Shown here in pieces: positions 7,770 to 15,021 of a stretch of 52,037 nucleotides of DNA; positions within the stretch are counted from its first letter, which is position 1, and every line of letters starts with the position of its first letter. The notes under the pieces were generated by a model, which saw nothing but the letters and a program-made list of their open reading frames with translations, was not told the DNA's origin and did not search any database. Source of the stretch: Solobacterium sp. (GTDB lineage: Bacteria > Bacillota_I > Bacilli_A > Erysipelotrichales > Erysipelotrichaceae). The DNA is taken from positions 1 to 52,037 of the forward strand of contig JAFWFE010000003.1 in the NCBI GenBank assembly GCA_017512555.1, read 5' to 3'. A program made the translations under genes and the position numbers.

Positions 7770-8768
7770 CTACCTGTCCACAATTTCCATACCGATCGCA
7801 TGCTGTACCTCAGAGACTTTCTGACGGGCAATAATACGGGCTTTTTCGGCGCCTTCGGCCAAAGTCTTGTCAATCAGGTCGGAGTTGATGATCTCGTTGT
7901 ATCTGGCCTGAATCTCTTCCAGTTTGGCACATACCGCGTCTGCGACAGCACGCTTGAATTCACCATACCCTTTACCCTCAAATTCTTTTTCAATATCCGC
8001 AAAAGGACGATCATCCGACAGAGAGGAGAGAATCTGGATCAGATTGGAGATACCCGGCTGGTTTTCCGGATCATAGCGGACAACACCGAGACTGTCGGTA
8101 GTTGCGCTCATGATCTTCTTACGCGCATCCTTGAGGGTATCCAGAAGATAAATACAGCCTTTATTGATTCCATCAGACTTGGACATCTTCTTTGTCGGAT
8201 CTGACAGAGACATGATCCTGGCACCGACTTTCGCGATTCTCGGTTCAGGAACAGTAAAGATTTTCCCGTAGCGGTTATTCATACGGATCGCGACATCACG
8301 GCACAGTTCTACGTGTTGTTTCTGATCTTCACCGACCGGCACAAATGTCGGGCTGTACAGCAGGATGTCCGCAGCCATCAACGTAGGATAAGTATATAAA
8401 CCACCGGAAAGATTCTTTTCGCCATGGACCTGCTTATCCTTGAACTGTGTCATCCGGTTTAACTCACCAAGATAGGTATGACAGCACACGATGAATCCCA
8501 GCTGCGCATGTTCGGGAACATCTGTCTGCAGGAAGATCGTACATTTCTGAGGATCCAGACCACACGCCAGATATAAAGCTACACAATCCCGGAGATTCTT
8601 CTTCAGTTCTGCAGGTTCCTGCGGTACGGTAATACAGTGCAGATTCGCAATGAACGCGATCATCTCATACTCATCCTGTACTGCCGCAAAGTTCTTCAAA
8701 GCACCAATGTATGTGCCCAGATGTAACTGACCACTAGGCTTGATGCCGCTTACCATTCTTTCTTTCAT
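7770..8768 (-). CDS. trpS: tryptophanyl-tRNA synthetase
   Basis: A 332-residue class I aminoacyl-tRNA synthetase charging tRNA-Trp. The HIGH-type motif appears as SGQLHLGTYIGAL near the N-terminus and KMSKS as KKMSKSDG near residue 200; the family's DILLYSPTFVPVGEDQ segment is also present. An upstream in-frame ATG at 8786 lies within the terminator tail of the leader. AAAGGAGG (8774-8781 in plus coordinates) is ideally spaced for the ATG at 8768, so that start is chosen. Expression should be set by the T-box riboswitch directly upstream. gdhA follows 5 bases downstream. Confidence 0.97.
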   Translation of the reverse strand: MKERMVSGIKPSGQLHLGTYIGALKNFAAVQDEYEMIAFIANLHCITVPQEPAELKKNLRDCVALYLACGLDPQKCTIFLQTDVPEHAQLGFIVCCHTYLGELNRMTQFKDKQVHGEKNLSGGLYTYPTLMAADILLYSPTFVPVGEDQKQHVELCRDVAIRMNNRYGKIFTVPEPRIAKVGARIMSLSDPTKKMSKSDGINKGCIYLLDTLKDARKKIMSATTDSLGVVRYDPENQPGISNLIQILSSLSDDRPFADIEKEFEGKGYGEFKRAVADAVCAKLEEIQARYNEIINSDLIDKTLAEGAEKARIIARQKVSEVQHAIGMEIVDR

Positions 8769-8784
8769 AACAGCCTCCTTTAAC

Positions 8785-8810
8785 AAAAAAAGCGCCCCAT
8801 ACAGGGACGC
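8785..8810 (-). terminator. regulated terminator of the trpS T-box
   Basis: On the minus strand GCGTCCC / GGGGCGC pair over 7 bp (one G-T) with a 5-base loop, followed by a run of T. It competes with the T-box antiterminator immediately upstream. Confidence 0.88.
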
Positions 8811-9000
8811 AGTATATGCGCGGTGCCACCCGGTTTATCTGAAAAATCAGATCACTTTAAGGGATAACGGACCGGCCGCTTTCTTACGAAAGAAGCTCCC
8901 AGGTTCCAACAGGAATGAAGATCACAGCAATTTTCATCAGCCATTGCCTTTCTGAGAGATCTGTTTCAATCCATCGCGCCTGTTCAACGCTTTATTTACT
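8785..9000 (-). promoter_or_regulatory. T-box riboswitch leader of trpS (tryptophan-responsive)
   Basis: On the minus strand the leader ends with the T-box core GGGTGGCACCGCG (about 8819-8832), then a terminator hairpin and T run just before the trpS ribosome binding site. A long structured 5' region with a Stem I-like start near 8990 precedes it. A TGG triplet at 8899-8901 (minus strand) is the likely Trp specifier codon. Known T-boxes bind uncharged tRNA, which stabilises an antiterminator and allows downstream transcription. The specifier assignment rests on position and on the downstream gene; no fold was computed. Confidence 0.9.
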
Positions 9001-9003
9001 TAT

Positions 9004-9032
9004 TTTTTATCTTATCTTGTTCTTTTCGTCAA
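9004..9032 (-). promoter_or_regulatory. probable promoter of the trpS-gdhA unit
   Basis: Minus strand: -35 TTGACG (9032-9027), a 17-base spacer and a weak -10 TAAAAA (9009-9004), just upstream of the T-box leader. The -35 is good, the -10 poor. Confidence 0.45.
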
Positions 9033-9135
9033 TATATAAATCTCTGAATGATCATGGATTTCCCAAACTGTCAGAAATCACCAAAATTTAAACTTGCATT
9101 AGAACTCACACTATATTAAGATAATAAAGCACCAT

Positions 9136-9211
9136 GACTCCTTAGCTCAGCTGGCAGAGCAACTGACTCTTAATCAGTGGGTCTAGGGTTCGAATCCCTA
9201 AGGGGTCACCA
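9136..9211 (+). tRNA. tRNA-Lys (anticodon CTT); integration target
   Basis: A full cloverleaf is present. Acceptor GACTCCT / AGGGGTC pairs with one G-T, the anticodon stem ACTGA / TCAGT encloses CTCTTAA (anticodon CTT, reads AAG), the T loop is GTTCGAATC, and CCA is encoded at 9209-9211. The last 19 bases (9193-9211) are duplicated at 18848-18866, marking this gene as the attachment site of the downstream element. Insertion leaves the tRNA intact. Confidence 0.96.
9193..9211 (+). repeat. attL (19-bp core within tRNA-Lys)
   Basis: AATCCCTAAGGGGTCACCA, identical to 18848-18866 and covering the 3' end of tRNA-Lys including CCA. Confidence 0.92.
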
Positions 9212-9254
9212 CTTGAATATTTATGTAGGTATTCCACAGAATACCCACAGATAC

Positions 9255-9285
9255 AAAAAACCCGCATAAACAGCGGATTTTTTTA
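9255..9285 (+). terminator. terminator downstream of tRNA-Lys, supplied by the element
   Basis: CCGC / GCGG with a 7-base loop is flanked by an A run and a T run. It lies inside attL, so it probably replaces the tRNA's own terminator, which now sits beyond attR at 18877. A similar but degraded sequence (ACCGCATAA...GGATTTTTT) lies just inside attR at 18814-18836. Confidence 0.65.
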
Positions 9286-9348
9286 TGTTTTGAGGGAAAA
9301 CGGCGGAACACCTACAGACAACGGATAAACCACAGATTTTCTAAAAAA

Positions 9349-9371
9349 ATATTCTCAAAATATTCTCAAAA
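9349..9371 (+). repeat. left arm-type repeats (two copies of ATATTCTCAAAA)
   Basis: ATATTCTCAAAA occurs at 9349-9360 and 9360-9371, an 11-base period. The same word recurs inside the other end (18782). Placement inside both att sites fits integrase or excisionase arm-binding sites. Confidence 0.6.
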
Positions 9372-9386
9372 TAAAACCAGGCTGTT

Positions 9387-9926
9387 TTATTGTTTGGTAT
9401 TATTGTATTTTTCTAAAAAGGCGTTAATAATTCCCTGAATACTTTTTGTTAAAAAAATATATTCCTCGTCGGTATATGTTACCCTTTTTTTATCATCCGG
9501 ATATCTATTGTCATGCGCCAGTTGTACTAAGTTGTCTATATGATCCCAAAAATCTACCTGATATGTTCTTTTTATATCATACGCATAATGAGGGATAAAA
9601 AAACCTTCAGGATCTACTCTTCTATTATCGAATCGTTCTCCGTATTTCTTCACTAATTCGGAATAGTTGAAATTATAGTCACCCTTTATATATCTTGGTG
9701 AAGTATCTAGTAATTTCCCGATATCATCCAACAAAGCCGGAGAAATATAACGATATTGTTTCGCTCTGGACAATTCCACCGCTGCAGAAGCCGGAGAAAT
9801 ACAAACATGTTCTAACCCGGCGTAAAATTCGGCGAGTTTTTTTTGTGTTATCCCGGCAACCTTACAAGCGTATTTAATTCTTTCCGGTTCAAATGAAATC
9901 AGATTTTTTCTTTTCGTAAGTTTCAT
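9387..9926 (-). CDS. XRE-like transcriptional repressor of the element
   Basis: A 179-residue protein. Residues of about 12-80 resemble an XRE helix-turn-helix (ERIKYACKVAGITQKKLAEF, then SPALLDDIGKLLDTSPRYIKG) with an insertion of roughly 15 residues before the recognition region. The C-terminal 100 residues are of no family I know and may bind an inducer or oligomerise. It is the only leftward gene of the element and faces the early operon across a 132-base region holding TGATAAT repeats, the classic layout of a CI/Stl-type lysogeny repressor. A GGAG lies upstream of the ATG with rather long spacing (about 13 bases). Confidence 0.75.
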   Translation of the reverse strand: MKLTKRKNLISFEPERIKYACKVAGITQKKLAEFYAGLEHVCISPASAAVELSRAKQYRYISPALLDDIGKLLDTSPRYIKGDYNFNYSELVKKYGERFDNRRVDPEGFFIPHYAYDIKRTYQVDFWDHIDNLVQLAHDNRYPDDKKRVTYTDEEYIFLTKSIQGIINAFLEKYNNTKQ

Positions 9927-9957
9927 AATTTCGCAATATCTCCAAAATTAACATTTT

Positions 9958-9989
9958 TGATAATAAGTGATAATAGACTTTAATTATCA
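9958..9989. promoter_or_regulatory. candidate operator between divergent repressor and early genes
   Basis: TGATAAT occurs at 9958-9964 and 9968-9974 (10-base step, one helical turn), with the inverted form ATTATCA at 9983-9989. Repeats on one DNA face in a divergent gap fit binding by the repressor and Cro-like proteins. A TATACC -10-like box for the rightward operon lies near 10008. Confidence 0.6.
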
Positions 9990-10058
9990 AACAAGTTAAT
10001 TTTATTGTATACCATGTGAATATCACAGGAAAGAGAAAAGAAAGGAGAAAGGCACCAA

Positions 10059-10346
10059 ATGACAGAAAAAAGGAAATTTCCAGAGCAGATCCGGAGAAAG
10101 AATCTCAGAGTGTACCAGGCTATGGATAAAGCCGGTATTACTGTTTCATACCTGGCAAGATATATGCGTAAAGCCAGGGAAACTATCAGCCGGGATCTTC
10201 AGAAGGATCTACCCACGGAAAAACAAGACAAATTGATTAGTGCTATCTATGCGGCGGCAAACGCAAGGAAAGCAGAACAGGAAGCAGAACAGGCACCAGA
10301 AACAGAAGGAAAGGAAGTTGCAGACAGTGAGTATAAAAACGAATGA
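10059..10346 (+). CDS. small helix-turn-helix protein (Cro-like position)
   Basis: A 95-residue protein and first gene of the rightward operon, with a strong AAAGGAG ribosome binding site. Residues of about 18-60 read as a helix-turn-helix (AMDKAGITVSYLARYMRKAR, then ETISRDLQ), followed by an Ala/Glu/Gln-rich tail. Its place opposite the repressor suggests a Cro/Str-like antagonist or early regulator. The tail overlaps the start of the next gene in another frame (10327-10346). Confidence 0.65.
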   Translation: MTEKRKFPEQIRRKNLRVYQAMDKAGITVSYLARYMRKARETISRDLQKDLPTEKQDKLISAIYAAANARKAEQEAEQAPETEGKEVADSEYKNE

Positions 10347-10611
10347 AGAAACCCGGCAATTATTGCCGGAATACCTGGATAAAAAACAGGCTGCCGAATA
10401 CGGCAGAACCACCACAAAGAAACTAGCATTGTTCCGGAAGTATGGTTTATTGAAGTATGCAAAAGTTGGACAGGAATATATCTATAAAAAAGCCTGGATA
10501 GATGAATTTTATAACACTTGGAGTTGTTACGACTTATCGAATGAGGAACGGATCCGGGCAGCCATACAAGTAAAAGCCATAAGGGAAAGAGAGAAGACCG
10601 GCACCAGATGA
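10327..10611 (+). CDS. excisionase-like DNA-binding protein
   Basis: A frame of 94 residues from GTG at 10327. LPEYLDKKQAAEYGRTTTKK and KVGQEYIYKKAWIDEF give the winged-helix excisionase/MerR-like pattern (YLTxxQAAEY..., then VGxxxxIxKxxxxxF). Such proteins bend att DNA and direct integrase to excision. The longer in-frame ATG at 10240 would overlap the upstream gene by more than 100 bases and encodes a low-complexity Gln/Lys stretch. The GTG is preceded by AAGGA and is preferred, but the start is not certain. Its stop overlaps the next ATG (ATGA). Confidence 0.6.
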   Translation: MSIKTNEETRQLLPEYLDKKQAAEYGRTTTKKLALFRKYGLLKYAKVGQEYIYKKAWIDEFYNTWSCYDLSNEERIRAAIQVKAIREREKTGTR

Positions 10612-10901
10612 AGGAAGACAACAACAGAACTTTATCCGGAGATGATCTTCTGATATATGGATTCAAAAGGATTATTGAAGAATTGCAGAAGATCCAGAAC
10701 CAGAACCGGCAACAGATAGAGATCCTGGAGAAGCTGGAGAAGATAGAGAATAGTTGTTTCATGTTATCCGGAGAGATCCTGAAAACAAATAAACTTTTAT
10801 CTGATCTATACAACATGGAAACACTAACGGAAATAGCCGTAATGGAAATCAAAAAGAATACAGAGAAGGGAACCGGCGGAAAGCATGGAGAAGGAATATG
10901 A
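10608..10901 (+). CDS. small coiled-coil protein ahead of the helicase
   Basis: 97 residues, ATGA overlap with the excisionase-like gene and a 17-base overlap with the helicase gene, so all three are coupled. The centre (about residues 20-60) is a heptad-rich helix with Gln/Asn/Glu/Lys/Leu (EIQNQ-type, then EILEKLEKIE). No family is recognised. Position suggests a helicase accessory or regulatory protein; this is inference only. Confidence 0.55.
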   Translation: MKEDNNRTLSGDDLLIYGFKRIIEELQKIQNQNRQQIEILEKLEKIENSCFMLSGEILKTNKLLSDLYNMETLTEIAVMEIKKNTEKGTGGKHGEGI

Positions 10902-12273
10902 CAGCATAGAGAAATATTATGACATTATCTTCAGAGGGAGAGCGGCAGCCGGGGAACCGTTACCAGTGCCGGGAGTATTGCGGAATCTGGATACATTCCA
11001 CCACATGAACAAAAAGAACGAACCCACAGGAGCACACGACTATAAAATTTATGAGTATCTGAAAGAAAACAGAAATATTTTCATTTTAGGGCAGATCCCA
11101 TATTTTTACACCGGCGGAGTATTTAAGGCAGATCCGGAAGGAACCAAATTAAAAACAGAAATAAAAGCCCTGATCTATCCAGAATTTATAAAGTCATCTA
11201 CCATTGAGAGAATCTATAAATTATTTCTCCAAGATGAAGAACTGAAAGAAACACCGGAAACTATTAATAATTATCCGGTTTACTGGATAAATTTCTTAAA
11301 TGGATTTTATGATCCTGTAAAAAGGGAAATGGTACCACACGACCCGAAATACAAAGCCGTGAACCAGATCCCACACGAATACAACCAGGGAGAGAGAATT
11401 AAAAGCAATTTAATTGATAAATGGTTGGATTTTATAACACCAGAGCCGGAGAGCCGGGAAATGTTGCTTCAGTATATCGGATATTGTATGACAAGGGATA
11501 CCAGGCAACAGAAATTTCTTATCTTAACCGGCACCGGCGGAACCGGCAAAAGTACTTTAATCAGTTTAATAGATTCTATAGTTGGAGCCGATAACATAAG
11601 CAATATACCACTTAAAGACTTATCCCAAAGATTTTCTACTTATGGTCTAATGTTTAAATTACTTAATTCTTGCAGTGATCTTGAAGTGTCAGCCCTGGAA
11701 GATACCAGCACAATTAAAAAGATACTAGGAGAGGACAGAATAAAAGCGGAAGCAAAAGGGAAAGACGCTGTTTTTTTCCGTAGTTATGCAAAACTGATTT
11801 TCAGTACGAATCAATTACCACTGATATTATCAGAGCAAACAAACGGATTCTATAGACGTTTATTAATCCTGGAAATGAACAGAACACCAGCCAAGCCAGA
11901 TCCGGATTTTACAGCACTGTTAAACAGCCAGATAAAAGCCCTGATCCGGTATGCAGTGGCAGCACTTGAGAGAATGTATCAGAACAAAATAATAACAGTG
12001 CCGAATGAATCTATAACGGCAGTACACAACCTATGGAAAGATAGTGACACTGTTATTGCGTGGTTATCTGATGAATGTATAAATGATCCAGAAAGCAAGC
12101 TGGAAAGAAGTTATCTTTATGGCAGTTATTGTGATTATTGCCAGAGAAACGAGCGTACACACATGACAAGAAATGCCTTTTATAGGTCACTAAGGAATAA
12201 AAATTACCAGGAAAAAAAGACAACGTGCAGCCGGTATTTTATGGGAATCAGTATAAAACCTGTCATAAATTAA
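10885..12273 (+). CDS. SF3 helicase, phage/plasmid primase C-terminal (D5/P4) type
   Basis: A 462-residue protein. After an N-terminal D5_N-like region (about residues 60-200) comes a superfamily 3 helicase core: Walker A GTGGTGKST at about residues 216-224, an acidic Walker B-like segment (LLNSCSDLEVSALED), and the motif C region RSYAKLIFSTNQLPL. The C-terminus is a small helical domain. Such proteins unwind the replication origin of satellites, phages and plasmids. The AEP primase domain of full P4-alpha-type proteins is missing, so the element probably depends on host or helper priming. An iteron-rich origin candidate lies directly downstream. Confidence 0.88.
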   Translation: MEKEYDSIEKYYDIIFRGRAAAGEPLPVPGVLRNLDTFHHMNKKNEPTGAHDYKIYEYLKENRNIFILGQIPYFYTGGVFKADPEGTKLKTEIKALIYPEFIKSSTIERIYKLFLQDEELKETPETINNYPVYWINFLNGFYDPVKREMVPHDPKYKAVNQIPHEYNQGERIKSNLIDKWLDFITPEPESREMLLQYIGYCMTRDTRQQKFLILTGTGGTGKSTLISLIDSIVGADNISNIPLKDLSQRFSTYGLMFKLLNSCSDLEVSALEDTSTIKKILGEDRIKAEAKGKDAVFFRSYAKLIFSTNQLPLILSEQTNGFYRRLLILEMNRTPAKPDPDFTALLNSQIKALIRYAVAALERMYQNKIITVPNESITAVHNLWKDSDTVIAWLSDECINDPESKLERSYLYGSYCDYCQRNERTHMTRNAFYRSLRNKNYQEKKTTCSRYFMGISIKPVIN

Positions 12274-12280
12274 TAAAAAT

Positions 12281-12450
12281 GCCATAAAACAGCCATAAAA
12301 AAACAGGCATAAATAAAGAGTATATGGCAATTATGGCAGATATTACAGATATATTCCTATATCGAAAATAATTAATAAATATATACGAATATATAGCGGT
12401 ATAGGAAAACAGCCACAAAAATATGCCAAAACTGCCATACTGCCATAAAA
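12281..12450. other. candidate replication origin with GCCAT iterons flanking an AT-rich core
   Basis: GCCATAAAA occurs at 12281, 12292 and 12442, with GCCAT at 12434 and variants at 12307 (GGCAT), 12412 (GCCAC) and 12425 (GCCAA). The reverse form ATGGCA is at 12324 and 12333. Between the two clusters (12339-12405) the DNA is almost pure A/T. Iterons on either side of an unwinding element beside an SF3 helicase gene is the arrangement of satellite and plasmid origins. Function is inferred. Confidence 0.6.
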
Positions 12451-12478
12451 GGAAGGGAAAATAAAAGAAAGGCAAACA

Positions 12479-12796
12479 ATGAAAGGATTATTTGAAGGAA
12501 TCACAGAACAAGGAAACCTGTTACAGTATAATTTCCAAAAGTTGAAAGAAGAAGAGGAAAGACAGGAAACATTAAAAGATAAGATCCTGTTATGTAAGGA
12601 AGACCCGGCACAGATCCGGGAAGAATTATATCTTTCCATGGAGAAAGAAAAAAAGATAATAGATGAATTGATAGATTATCTGGATACTATCGACAGAGCC
12701 AGAGCAATAGCATTAACACAGCTGGAAGGAAAATTGATGTGTTTATATGATCCGGAGATCCCAAGAGCAAAAACGAGGAAACCACCCAACGAATGA
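12479..12796 (+). CDS. small charged helical protein
   Basis: 105 residues, Glu/Lys-rich, predicted mostly helical, with a coiled-coil stretch at about residues 18-75. It is the first gene after the origin candidate, preceded by GAAAGG. No family is recognised. The last third overlaps a small frame (12747-12875) in the +1 frame. Confidence 0.5.
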   Translation: MKGLFEGITEQGNLLQYNFQKLKEEEERQETLKDKILLCKEDPAQIREELYLSMEKEKKIIDELIDYLDTIDRARAIALTQLEGKLMCLYDPEIPRAKTRKPPNE

Positions 12797-12875
12797 AGAA
12801 GCAGAGGAAGAAAAAGAAATATACCCGGCAGAGGACCCGGAGAAAGTAAGAGGGAGAATATATCAGAATTTATGA
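12747..12875 (+). CDS. possible small acidic protein overlapping its neighbours
   Basis: A 42-residue frame from ATG at 12747, shifted +1 relative to the upstream gene and ending in a TGA that overlaps the next ATG (ATGA at 12872). Its second half (EEAEEEKEIYPAEDPEK) has the same Glu/Lys-rich style as the flanking proteins and fills an otherwise empty 75-base gap. It could instead be the C-terminus of the upstream gene after a frameshift. Weak: no clear ribosome binding site. Confidence 0.25.
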   Translation: MIRRSQEQKRGNHPTNEEAEEEKEIYPAEDPEKVRGRIYQNL

Positions 12876-13177
12876 ACTTTGAAGAATATTTGAAAAGTAA
12901 ACTTGCGACAGATCCGGAAGCAGAACGGCAGCCGGGAAAAGGAAAAGGCAAAAAAACAGAGTTGTTACGGATCTCTGGAAAGTCAAAATACTTTGATATA
13001 GTGATCCAGAAATCAGAACTAGAAGGGCATAGAAACCAATATATGTTATCTCTTGCAAGGCATGAAACAAATGATTTTATAAAAGCCATAATATTAAATG
13101 TTTACGAACTGGAGAAGATAACAGAAGCATTTAATAAGATCCTGAAAGCAGAAAAGGAAGGAAGCCGGAAAGAATGA
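12872..13177 (+). CDS. small hypothetical protein
   Basis: 101 residues. A Lys/Gly-rich stretch (PGKGKGKK, about residues 22-29) precedes a region that looks globular (LLRISGKSKYFDIVI, then LSLARHETNDFIKAIIL), ending in a charged helix. I know no family match. The stop overlaps the next ATG (ATGA), so it is coupled to the following gene. Confidence 0.5.
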   Translation: MNFEEYLKSKLATDPEAERQPGKGKGKKTELLRISGKSKYFDIVIQKSELEGHRNQYMLSLARHETNDFIKAIILNVYELEKITEAFNKILKAEKEGSRKE

Positions 13178-13473
13178 GGGGCACTATAGCAGCACTGAAA
13201 AAAACAGTTGCAGATCTTGAATTGAATTATAACCGGATTCAGTTTGAAGAGGGATACCAGGAAGAAAGACAGGATCTATATTTCATAGAATCAGATCCGG
13301 AAGAGAAAAAACATATTGCGAAAAGTATTATAAATTCCAGCCAGGCTATACAGGTGAAGGCGGAAAGTATTAAAGGGAATCTTGAACAGATACGGATCCT
13401 GTTAAACCTGATAGAGGAAGAAACAGAAATCAAATACAGCGGAATAGCTGGCATAAAAGAAAGAAGGAAGTAA
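13174..13473 (+). CDS. small coiled-coil protein
   Basis: 99 residues from ATG overlapping the previous stop. It is nearly all helix, with heptad patterning at about residues 3-25 and 45-85 (ADLELNYNRIQ; GNLEQIRILLNLIEEE). No conserved motif is recognised. The next gene starts 5 bases after its stop. Confidence 0.5.
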   Translation: MRGTIAALKKTVADLELNYNRIQFEEGYQEERQDLYFIESDPEEKKHIAKSIINSSQAIQVKAESIKGNLEQIRILLNLIEEETEIKYSGIAGIKERRK

Positions 13474-13478
13474 AACCC

Positions 13479-14081
13479 ATGAAAGAATTAAAGAGCGTTA
13501 AAAAAATACAGGATATTTTAGAAGATACCAAGAAAGTACAATCTGACACTTTAGAAGTGATCCGGGAAAGGAAGGAAGAAACACAGAACCAGATCCGGGA
13601 AGCACAGGAGATGATGAACCAGGCAAAATCACACCAGGATAATAATAAATACATGGAGTGCCGGGAACAGCTGGAGAAACTGAATAAAATTTTGCAGATC
13701 CTGGAAGCATGGAAGGCAGAAACCGGGAAAGGGGAAGCGATAAGCACAGAAGAGTATAAATCGCTAGTATCAGAAGTAGAGGCAGAGATCCAGGCAGAAG
13801 CAGAAGCCTATAAAAAAGATTTTCTTAAAATGGCGGAAGAAGGATATAAAAAAGGGAATGAGTTATTAGACCTGATAAACCAGGCTAACCAAGCCCTCAA
13901 TACTTTACAGCATGAGTTATACCAGGATAAGGACAGAACCAGAACCCGGAACGGAACTATTCTATATATTATCGGAGAGAATAAAGAAGTAAATCCGGAT
14001 ATCTGGAGAGTTGCGGAATATGGCCGACTTATGGCCATGTCTTATCATTACCAGGAATATACAGGGAAGCGTAAACAGTAA
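13479..14081 (+). CDS. coiled-coil protein of the element
   Basis: A 200-residue protein, among the largest of the small-gene block. Residues 1-130 are a nearly continuous Glu/Gln/Lys coiled coil. The last 50 residues (NGTILYIIGENKEVNPDIWR...) look like a short globular end. No family is recognised. Long helical proteins of satellites sometimes redirect helper capsid assembly, but nothing here supports that beyond shape. Confidence 0.55.
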   Translation: MKELKSVKKIQDILEDTKKVQSDTLEVIRERKEETQNQIREAQEMMNQAKSHQDNNKYMECREQLEKLNKILQILEAWKAETGKGEAISTEEYKSLVSEVEAEIQAEAEAYKKDFLKMAEEGYKKGNELLDLINQANQALNTLQHELYQDKDRTRTRNGTILYIIGENKEVNPDIWRVAEYGRLMAMSYHYQEYTGKRKQ

Positions 14082-14101
14082 GAAGGGAGAACGGCCAGAG
14101 C

Positions 14102-14470
14102 ATGACAGAAGATAAAAACAGATCCGGATCCAGTTTGATAAATTATGATAAACTGGCAGAAGAACGGAAAGCCAAAGAAGAAAAAGTATCAGAAGATCTT
14201 CAGAAACTGAAAGAGGAAGCGGAAGCGGAAGCCGGGAAGATTATAGAGTTATTCCATAAGGGATACCAGAAGAAACAGGAAGAACTACAGCGGAAACAGG
14301 CGGAAGAGATAGAAGCGGAAGCACAGGCAGCCGCCGAGCAGATCCGGGAGAAATACAGACGGGAAACCCGGGAAGAATGGGCAGACGATGAAACCCGGAA
14401 AGCCTGGAGAAGTTTTGTAAATGATCTTGTAAAGGAAACGGAACCGGCAGAAGATCCAGGGAAGAAATAA
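14102..14470 (+). CDS. Glu/Lys-rich coiled-coil protein
   Basis: 122 residues, ATG preceded by AAGGGAGAA. After a short polar head it is a single highly charged helix (about residues 18-100) of EAEA/KKQEE/AEEIEAEA units, ending in acidic EPAEDPGKK. No family is recognised. It closes the small-gene block; a 550-base non-coding stretch follows. Confidence 0.5.
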   Translation: MTEDKNRSGSSLINYDKLAEERKAKEEKVSEDLQKLKEEAEAEAGKIIELFHKGYQKKQEELQRKQAEEIEAEAQAAAEQIREKYRRETREEWADDETRKAWRSFVNDLVKETEPAEDPGKK

Positions 14471-14619
14471 AAAGAGATCCGGAAAGAGTACAGCCCCCGG
14501 AAGGAATACCCACCCCCGGCAGAATGTACCCACCCCCACACCGGGAACGGATCCAGGGAAGAACCCCGGCACCATATACAGCCCCGGGAGTATATCCAGA
14601 GCCGGGAAAAGATAAGACT

Positions 14620-14635
14620 ACAGATATACTTCTGT
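14620..14635. repeat. ACAGA-N6-TCTGT dispersed repeat, copy 1
   Basis: ACAGA-TATACT-TCTGT followed by AT, in non-coding DNA. One of five related copies in the distal half of the element. Confidence 0.6.
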
Positions 14636-14692
14636 ATCTTGTTTGAGTGATCCGGAAAGAAAATAAAATCAGATCCGGAAGGGAACCCGGCA

Positions 14693-14762
14693 CCACAGCC
14701 ACAGCCACAGCCACAGCCGGCACGCCTGGCACCCGGCACCCCCACCCCCGGCACCCGGTACC
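14693..14762 (+). repeat. CCACAG tandem repeats and GGCACCC-rich tract
   Basis: Four perfect CCACAG hexamers run at 14693-14716, then irregular GGCACCC / CCCCCACC units to about 14762. The tract is C-rich on this strand, in contrast to the purine-rich surroundings. Confidence 0.7.
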
Positions 14763-14813
14763 GGCAGAGGGAACCCACAGAAAAAAATAAAAAAATTATT
14801 TTTTATTCCAGTG

Positions 14814-14908
14814 TATAGGGGGAGTACCACCCTACCTATAGGCTTCCGTCAATCAGCGCGCCGGTCTATGAATATTTTTCGCAGAGATCTTCCAGGGAAG
14901 ACCGGCGC
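14814..14908. other. candidate cos-like packaging region (two inverted repeats)
   Basis: TATAGG (14814-14819) pairs with CCTATA (14835-14840) around GGG/CCC. Then GCGCCGGTCT (14858-14867) and AGACCGGCGC (14899-14908) form a perfect 10-bp inverted repeat around a 31-base AT-richer centre containing TGAATATTTTTCGC. This balanced-composition, symmetric block stands out from the repetitive element DNA. Layout and feel resemble the cos regions of Gram-positive siphophages, which cos-type satellites copy from helpers. This is inference by resemblance; a regulator site or an attenuated hairpin is possible. Confidence 0.3.
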
Positions 14909-15021
14909 TATATTTCCGGAGATCTTCAGGCAGTACAAAAACCAGATATTCCACAGGGGAAAAGCCCCGAAATAAAGCAGATCCGGAACGGATCCGGATA
15001 GAATCTGGAGAGCGTAAAACA

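Larger units (their letters stand above)
14471..15021. other. non-coding region with repeats and a candidate packaging site
   Basis: No credible gene is seen. It contains dense GATCCGG words, one ACAGA-N6-TCTGT repeat (14620), CCACAG tandem repeats and GGCACCC units (14693-14762), an A/T-rich tract (14780-14807), and two inverted repeats (14814-14840, 14858-14908). Minus-strand frames here are Pro/Gly/Val-rich artefacts of the repeats. Confidence 0.6.

Noticed and set aside
14200..14778. Pro/Gly/Val-rich minus-strand frames over the repeat region
   Set aside because: They read through tandem repeats and the antisense of a coiled-coil gene; low-complexity composition, no start signals.
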